Shown here: piece by piece, positions 7,028 to 10,578 of the stretch | How positions within the stretch are numbered: the first letter of the stretch is position 1 | How the letters are laid out: every line of letters starts with the position of its first letter | Source: an uncultured Bacilli bacterium | GTDB lineage: Bacteria; Bacillota_I; Bacilli_A; RF39; UBA660 | Assembly: GCA_934096785.1 (NCBI GenBank) | Contig: CAKONA010000019.1 | Coordinates: forward strand, 1 to 10,578 | Direction: 5' to 3' | Length of the DNA: 10,578 nucleotides | The notes under the pieces: generated by a model | The model's database searches: none | What the model saw: the letters and a program-made list of their open reading frames with translations, nothing else | What the model was told of the DNA's origin: nothing | Translations under genes and position numbers: made by a program

Positions 7028-7036
7028 ATTATATCA
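7028..7036 (-). promoter_or_regulatory. Extended -10 promoter of the LppM-like gene
   Basis: TGA-TATAAT on the minus strand: a perfect -10 with TGn, 37 bases before the ATG. The best upstream candidate for a -35 is TTGATT at a poor 19-base spacing, so the extended -10 probably does the work. Confidence 0.6.
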
Positions 7037-7056
7037 TAATAAATAAGATTTAAATC

Positions 7057-7078
7057 AAAAAAAATAACACTTATGTGT
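7057..7078 (-). terminator. Weak intrinsic terminator after the helical-bundle gene
   Basis: On the minus strand a short ACAC-ATAA-GTGT hairpin (7067-7078), 3 bases after the TAA stop, is followed by TA and eight T (7057-7064). The stem has only four pairs, so efficiency may be low. Confidence 0.5.
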
Positions 7079-7081
7079 AAA

Positions 7082-7519
7082 TTACATAAATGTTTTAAGT
7101 TTTTCAATTTCTTCTTCTTGAAATTTTAAGAATTTTGTTGATAGTTTTAATATCTTTTTATCAACTACTTTTTTATAGTTCTCTATTTTTGTTTGCATGT
7201 TCACAATACCCATTGTGATACCTTCGATAATCATTGATGCGATAGCGGCATCACTATTATCTTTTAGTGTTTCCATAGTTATTCCCATCTTACTACTAAG
7301 TTTAGACATAAGATTTGTTTTCTTAGGTTCTATCTTATTCTTTTTTAATAATTTTTCTGTTTCTTTTAAGAAGTTATTATATTCTTTTATTTCATCATCA
7401 AGTAAACCTTTAATTTTATTATCTTTGTTTTTTAATGCTTCTTTTAAATTATTTAAAGAATGTAGCCCCATTTCTGCATTTTCGTGTACATAATTTAATA
7501 ATTCCATATTTTCATTCAT
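7082..7519 (-). CDS. Small helical-bundle protein of unknown function (ferritin-like fold possible)
   Basis: This 145-residue cytoplasmic protein has no signal peptide or membrane helix. Four helices can be drawn: about 3-30, 34-61, 89-118 and 120-144, with a basic loop (62-75). The third helix, with a run of small and hydrophobic residues (AAIASMIIEGITMGIVNM), would form the core. The pattern resembles ferritin-like or DUF2383-like four-helix bundles, and similar unnamed proteins are common in Clostridia and related gut bacteria as far as I recall. However, the ExxH metal-binding pattern of ferritins is absent, so iron storage is not supported. The ATG start has GGTG (7527-7530) 7 bases upstream. 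The gene is divergent from gmk across a 99-base region with overlapping promoters. No function is assigned. Confidence 0.65.
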   Translation of the reverse strand: MNENMELLNYVHENAEMGLHSLNNLKEALKNKDNKIKGLLDDEIKEYNNFLKETEKLLKKNKIEPKKTNLMSKLSSKMGITMETLKDNSDAAIASMIIEGITMGIVNMQTKIENYKKVVDKKILKLSTKFLKFQEEEIEKLKTFM

Positions 7520-7537
7520 CTTTCTTCACCACTATTA

Positions 7538-7566
7538 TTGTTTACACCTTTTAGTTATTTTATACT
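7538..7566 (+). promoter_or_regulatory. Likely promoter of gmk
   Basis: TTGTTT (7538-7543), 17 bases, then TATACT (7561-7566, 5/6). The predicted start is near 7573, giving a leader of about 46 bases before the ATG at 7619. Confidence 0.45.
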
Positions 7567-7588
7567 ACTTGAATAATTATTTTTTAAA
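7559..7588 (-). promoter_or_regulatory. Likely promoter of the helical-bundle gene
   Basis: On the minus strand TTTAAA (7583-7588), 18 bases, then TATAAA (7559-7564). Its -10 shares bases 7561-7564 with the -10 of the gmk promoter on the other strand, so the two could not be occupied together. Confidence 0.4.
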
Positions 7589-7618
7589 TGTTAATATATT
7601 TGATAAGTGAGGAATATT

Positions 7619-8278
7619 ATGATTAAAGAAAATGAGCAAGGATTATTAATTGTTATTTCTGGACCTTCTGGTTGTGGTAAAGGTACTCTTACTAAACTAC
7701 TTCTTGATGAAAGAGATGACACAGTATTATCTATTAGTGACACTACTAGAAGTCCAAGAGATGGAGAAACTGATGGAGTTGATTATCACTTTATATCAAA
7801 GGATGAATTTGAAAAGAAGATTAGTGAAGATAAGTATTTAGAATATGCGATAGTACACTCTAATAATTATTATGGAACACCTAGTGAACATATTAATGAA
7901 ATGCTAAGCCATGGAAAGAATGTAATACTTGAGATTGATATTGAGGGTGCTCGTAAGATTAACGAAAAAAGAGAAGATGCTGTATTTATATTTATAATGC
8001 CTCCATCAATGGAAGTACTTAAGAAAAGGTTAATTGGAAGAGGAACTGAAACTAAAGAACAAGTAGTAGAGAGATTTAAAACTGCTTATAAAGAGATAAA
8101 TGAAGTATCTAAATATAATTATGTAATAGTTAATGATGATATTGAAGAATCTTTACTTAAAATGAATAGTATCATTGAATGTGAAAAATGTAGAGTTGAT
8201 AGAATTGAAGAAGTATACTTAGGTAATCAAGAAGAAATGATACATGAATTATTAGTTGATTTTGATAAAGAGTCTTAG
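7619..8278 (+). CDS. gmk: Guanylate kinase
   Basis: This enzyme phosphorylates GMP (and dGMP) to GDP with ATP in the cytoplasm, an essential step of guanine nucleotide synthesis. The 219-residue product has the P-loop GPSGCGKGT (15-23). The GMP-binding block DTTRSPRDGE (41-50) is followed by GVDYHFIS. LEIDIEGARKI comes next, and then the lid region (RLIGRGTETKEQVVERF) with its conserved Arg residues. Length matches bacterial Gmk (about 200-210) with a short extra C-terminal tail. The ATG at 7619 is chosen because GTGAGG (7607-7612) lies 6 bases upstream; an in-frame GTG at 7607 would use those same bases and has no site of its own. In many Bacillota gmk is followed by rpoZ; here it stands alone, followed by a terminator and a lysozyme gene. 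Confidence 0.95.
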   Translation: MIKENEQGLLIVISGPSGCGKGTLTKLLLDERDDTVLSISDTTRSPRDGETDGVDYHFISKDEFEKKISEDKYLEYAIVHSNNYYGTPSEHINEMLSHGKNVILEIDIEGARKINEKREDAVFIFIMPPSMEVLKKRLIGRGTETKEQVVERFKTAYKEINEVSKYNYVIVNDDIEESLLKMNSIIECEKCRVDRIEEVYLGNQEEMIHELLVDFDKES

Positions 8279-8287
8279 GCTCTTTTT
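8267..8287 (+). terminator. Intrinsic terminator of gmk
   Basis: AAAGAGTC (8267-8274) pairs with GGCTCTTT (8278-8285) with one G-U pair, around a 3-base loop, and the T-run continues to 8287. The TAG stop codon (8276-8278) sits in the loop and first stem base. Confidence 0.7.
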
Positions 8288-8300
8288 ATATGTATAATTT

Positions 8301-8329
8301 TTGTTATTATGAATATACTATAGTATTAA
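8301..8329 (+). promoter_or_regulatory. Tentative promoter of the lysozyme lipoprotein gene
   Basis: TTGTTA (8301-8306), 17 bases, then TATTAA (8324-8329, 4/6). The spacer and -10 overlap a perfect 12-base palindrome, ATACTATAGTAT (8315-8326). The predicted start near 8336 fits the ATG at 8369 and would exclude the upstream ATG at 8333. Confidence 0.3.
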
Positions 8330-8368
8330 AATATGTATAAATATGATAAAATCATTATGGTGAAAAAC

Positions 8369-9568
8369 ATGAAAAAGAAAATGTTAATAATTTGTTTAAT
8401 GTTTTTATTACTTGTTGGTTGCTCTAAAAGTAAAGTTAATGAAATGAGTACTAATAAGACTAAAATTATTACGAAAGATAATTTGTCTTTTGAGTATGCT
8501 TCTAAAGTTAAACTTTATGATATTGTTAGTATAGAGGATGGAGAGATTACGAGTGATAATATTTATATAGATACTTATACTCTTGGTAAGAATAAGGTTC
8601 TTGTTAATTATAAGACTTTTAATAATAGAGAGAAGTTTGTGGCAGTTGAATATAATGTTGTTGATACTACTAAACCTCTTGTACTAATTAGCAGTAGTTA
8701 TAGTACTACTAAGGGTAATGATATTAATCTTGTTAATAAGGCTTTGTGTGCTGATAATTATGATAAGAGACCAGAGTGTAAGATTGAAGGAAGTTATGAT
8801 GTTAATAAGGTTGGTACTTATAATTTAAAATATGTTGCTACTGATTCATCAAATAATTCTACTACTAAGAGTTTTAAACTTGTTGTTAAAGAGAAATCTA
8901 ATAAGAAAAATACTAGTAGTGCATCTACTCCTAAAAATTATGTTGATATAAAAGATGCTATTAAAAAATATAAGAATGAAAACACTATGATTGGAATAGA
9001 CATATCTACTTGGCAAGATGAAGTTGATTTTGAGAAAGCTAAAAATGATGGTGTAGAGTTTGTAATGATTAGAATTGGTTATGGGCATAATAAGAAAAAT
9101 CAAATTGTTATGGATAATCAGTATAAACGTAATATAGAGAATGCTAAAAAAGCGGGACTAGATGTTGGCGTTTACTTCTTTAGTTATGCTAAGGATGTTT
9201 ATGAAGCACGTGAACAAGCTAAATATGTTGTTGATACGCTTGATGGGATAAAGCTTGAACTTCCTATTGCGTTTGACTGGGAAAACTGGGGTAAGTTTAA
9301 TTCTTATAATATTAGTCTTACTGATATAAATTTAATCGCAGATGCGTTTATTAATGAAGTTACAAAACATGGTTACCAAGGAACACTTTATAGTAGTAAG
9401 TATTATTTAGATAATATTTGGGATGTTGGTAGTAAGGATACATGGCTTGCACATTATACATCTTCTAAATCAAGTTATTCTAAGCCTTATAGTATGTGGC
9501 AATTTTCAAGTAATGGTAAAGTCGATGGTATTAATGGAGCTGTTGACTTAAATGTTCTTTATAAATAA
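8369..9568 (+). CDS. GH25 muramidase (lysozyme) lipoprotein with Ig-like domains
   Basis: This 399-residue secreted, lipid-anchored enzyme is predicted to cleave the MurNAc-GlcNAc bond of peptidoglycan. It has a signal peptide with lipobox LVGC (Cys18). Residues about 38-100 form a beta-rich segment, and about 101-173 form a DUF5011/Ig-like domain ending GTYNLKYVATDSSNN, with a possible disulfide between Cys127 and Cys137. After a Lys/Ser/Thr linker (174-190), the GH25 domain spans about 206-399. Its catalytic acidic residues are in place: Asp211 (GIDIS), Asp303 and Glu305 (DWE), and Asp393 near the C-terminus (VDLN). The ATG at 8369 is chosen because GGTG (8359-8362) lies 6 bases upstream and it gives a normal signal peptide; the longer frame from 8333 adds 12 residues without a ribosome site. 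Self wall remodelling is likelier than a phage endolysin, since there is a lipobox and no holin or phage genes nearby. Confidence 0.9.
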   Translation: MKKKMLIICLMFLLLVGCSKSKVNEMSTNKTKIITKDNLSFEYASKVKLYDIVSIEDGEITSDNIYIDTYTLGKNKVLVNYKTFNNREKFVAVEYNVVDTTKPLVLISSSYSTTKGNDINLVNKALCADNYDKRPECKIEGSYDVNKVGTYNLKYVATDSSNNSTTKSFKLVVKEKSNKKNTSSASTPKNYVDIKDAIKKYKNENTMIGIDISTWQDEVDFEKAKNDGVEFVMIRIGYGHNKKNQIVMDNQYKRNIENAKKAGLDVGVYFFSYAKDVYEAREQAKYVVDTLDGIKLELPIAFDWENWGKFNSYNISLTDINLIADAFINEVTKHGYQGTLYSSKYYLDNIWDVGSKDTWLAHYTSSKSSYSKPYSMWQFSSNGKVDGINGAVDLNVLYK

Positions 9569-9627
9569 AAGGCTAGTCAATTGATGTGAACCCCATTTTA
9601 GAGACATCATAAAAAACTAGTCTTTTT
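9567..9627. terminator. Composite two-part hairpin, likely bidirectional terminator
   Basis: AAAAGGCTAGT (9567-9577) pairs with ACTAGTCTTTT (9616-9626), 11 pairs with one G-U, followed by T on the + strand and by TTTTATTT in the other direction. Inside lies a second stem, TGATGT (9582-9587) with ACATCA (9604-9609), around a 16-base loop containing the only CCCC of this gap. The outer stem starts within the TAA stop of the lysozyme gene, and it can also serve the convergent Fic gene. Confidence 0.65.
9582..9606 (+). mobile_element. Possible solo IS3/IS150-type insertion-sequence end
   Basis: The stretch beginning TGATGTGAACCCCATTTT and ending GAGACA resembles, from memory, the termini of IS150-group elements (5'-TG, an ACCC core, an ATTTT stretch, then GACA). 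No transposase or second end is visible nearby, so it would be a relic, a miniature element or chance. It lies inside the terminator hairpin at 9567-9627. Confidence 0.25.
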
Positions 9628-9780
9628 ACATTGCATTGTGATTTTAGATAACATTTTTATCAAATTTATACACTATTTTGTATTTTATTGTGATTGTATG
9701 TACTAATTTATACATTATTTTGCATTTTATTGTGTGTTTTTTACTATTTTTATATAGTTTTACACAATGTACTGTAATTA
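9628..9780. other. Non-coding gap between convergent lysozyme and Fic genes
   Basis: No open frame with a ribosome site is visible. The stretch is very AT-rich and holds a pair of 30-base direct repeats (9663-9692, 9705-9734). ATTGTG occurs in both repeats and again near 9635, with an inverted copy (CACAAT) at 9762-9767. There is a short GATAA/TTATC hairpin at 9647-9661 with no T-run. It probably forms the 3' untranslated part of the Fic transcript. Confidence 0.5.
9663..9734 (+). repeat. Two 30-bp imperfect direct repeats, 42-bp period
   Basis: Copy 1 is 9663-9692 and copy 2 is 9705-9734. Both begin AATTTATACA and end TTTTATTGTG. They differ at two positions (9673 C vs 9715 T; 9681 T vs 9723 C). 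A 12-base unrelated spacer separates them. The shared length is well beyond what AT-richness alone readily gives. Confidence 0.8.
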
Positions 9781-10578
9781 TTATTGTTCAACGAATGTAT
9801 CATATATTCTAATGTATCTATATGTTATTCTGTTTGCCCCATTCTTTTTTTCTTTAACTATCATTTTTAGTTTAATCATTTTATTTAATATTCTTAGAAT
9901 AGTATTATGATGAGCATGTAGTTCTTCAGCTATTTCTTGAGATGTAAAAACAATCTTTTTTATCATCAATGGGTGCATACTAAGTACTGTACTACCTTTT
10001 ATATTTTGCTTTATAATTTCCTCATCTTCATCATAAACTCTATTTATCTTCTCAATTCTTCCTATATTTCTAGTGCATTGGTCTACAACGCATTGTAGAA
10101 AGAATTTTATAAATCTTGCGACATTTCCACTTCTACATTCCGTAAGTGCATTGTAATAGCTTGGCTTATATAGTTCTATAATTTCAGAAAGAAACAAAAT
10201 AGGGTCATCATCTTTTATCTTAGCAAGTTGAAGTGTCATTAATGCTCTACCCATTCTTCCATTTCCATCTTTGTATGGATGTATTGATTCAAATTGAACA
10301 TGAGATATTGCTACTTTTATAAATGCTTCATCATCATATATGTCATTCATATATTCCATTAAATTTTCTAGTAAATTTGGTACATCTTCTGGTACAGGTG
10401 GAATAAATGTTGCACCTTCTTTACCAAGTTCTTTAAGTCCTATATAATTTTGAATTGTTCTAATTTCCCCAGGAGATTTATTTTTTCCTCTTACTCCAGA
10501 AAGTAATATTTTATGCATAGAGTTTATCATACTAATACTAAAATCATTATTTTTAAGTTTGCTGGTGGCATATTCAAG
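9781..10578 (-). CDS. Fic-domain protein with C-terminal winged-helix domain (partial, N-terminus beyond right edge)
   Basis: Fic enzymes transfer AMP (or another nucleotide moiety) from a nucleotide to a target protein hydroxyl. The catalytic motif is intact as HPYKDGNGRMGR (H84-R94, numbered from the Met at 10530). It is preceded by the substrate-binding flap region (TFIPPVPEDV, about 41-50) and by HKILLSGVRGKNKSPGEIR, typical of the chromosomal single-protein Fic family. A winged-helix segment at about 194-240 (FTSQEIAEELHAHHNTILRIL and following) closes the protein, suggesting DNA binding or autoregulation. The Met at 10530 is not the true start: 16 further codons (LEYATSKLKNNDFSIS) remain open in frame to the window edge and match the usual family sequence before HKILLSG. 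The inhibitory helix found N-terminal in many such proteins cannot be judged. No antitoxin-like partner is visible on the downstream side. Confidence 0.9.
   Translation of the reverse strand, partial: LEYATSKLKNNDFSISMINSMHKILLSGVRGKNKSPGEIRTIQNYIGLKELGKEGATFIPPVPEDVPNLLENLMEYMNDIYDDEAFIKVAISHVQFESIHPYKDGNGRMGRALMTLQLAKIKDDDPILFLSEIIELYKPSYYNALTECRSGNVARFIKFFLQCVVDQCTRNIGRIEKINRVYDEDEEIIKQNIKGSTVLSMHPLMIKKIVFTSQEIAEELHAHHNTILRILNKMIKLKMIVKEKKNGANRITYRYIRIYDTFVEQ

Noticed and set aside
7082..7519. Ferritin or Dps-type iron storage protein
   Set aside because: Helical-bundle pattern fits, but the ExxH metal ligands are not visible.
8333..8368. Longer start for the muramidase (12 extra residues)
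   Set aside because: No Shine-Dalgarno, overlaps the likely promoter region, and places charged residues before a normal lipoprotein signal peptide.
8849..9103. 84-codon minus-strand frame inside the muramidase gene
   Set aside because: Antisense shadow across the linker and catalytic domain of a well-supported gene.
8369..9568. Phage endolysin
   Set aside because: It has a lipobox and Ig-like domains, and no holin or phage structural genes flank it; a host wall enzyme fits better.
9663..9734. Minimal CRISPR array or plasmid iterons
   Set aside because: Only two copies with a 12-base spacer, no cas genes, no Rep protein; repeats differ internally and are AT-rich.
9781..10578. Doc-type toxin of a Phd-Doc pair
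   Set aside because: Length, the SGVRGKNKSPGEIR segment and the C-terminal winged helix point to a longer chromosomal Fic protein; no antitoxin gene follows it.

Overview
This is a very AT-rich window from a low-GC, Gram-positive-type bacterium (Bacillota, or a Mollicutes-related Bacilli lineage). The evidence is two lipoprotein genes with lipoboxes, a GH25 muramidase, purine-rich Shine-Dalgarno sequences (GGGG, AAGGA, GGTG), sigma-A-like promoters (several with an extended TGn -10) and short AT-rich terminators. Every Trp in the called genes is TGG, and none of the ten visible stop codons is TGA. I see no phage module, tRNA, rRNA, CRISPR array or intact transposase. The species cannot be named from the sequence.

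Layout, left to right. 1-68 (-) holds the first codons of a gene that leaves the window; it starts as a membrane protein. 154-1083 (-) is a PlsC-like acyltransferase. 1183-1404 (-) is a 73-residue coiled-coil protein with a consensus promoter. It is divergent from 1498-1998 (+), a signal-peptidase-I-like membrane protein that appears to have lost its catalytic residues. 2028-5635 (-) is a two-gene operon encoding a MacB-type ABC ATPase and a 970-residue double-FtsX permease with a large extracellular coiled coil. 5692-6990 (-) is an LppM-like lipoprotein with an additional C-terminal transmembrane helix and a Gln/Pro-rich tail. 7082-7519 (-) is a small helical-bundle protein. 7619-8278 (+) is guanylate kinase (gmk). 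8369-9568 (+) is a GH25 muramidase lipoprotein with Ig-like domains. 9569-9780 is a non-coding gap with a composite hairpin and a pair of 30-bp direct repeats. 9781-10578 (-) is a Fic-domain protein whose N-terminus lies beyond the right edge.

Functionally the region is a patchwork of short transcription units, not one pathway. A cell-envelope theme is visible: phospholipid acyltransferase, signal-peptidase relative, MacB/FtsX-type transporter, two lipoproteins and a lysozyme. gmk is the only obvious core housekeeping gene. Terminators are packed tightly, and several contain the stop codon of the gene they end. Four starts were placed downstream of the longest open frame because a Shine-Dalgarno or signal peptide fits better there: the ABC ATPase, the LppM-like protein, gmk and the lysozyme.

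I did not find a convincing new multi-gene system. The most useful leads are the active-site-less signal peptidase relative, the repeat and hairpin content of 9567-9780, and the dual-anchored lipoprotein.
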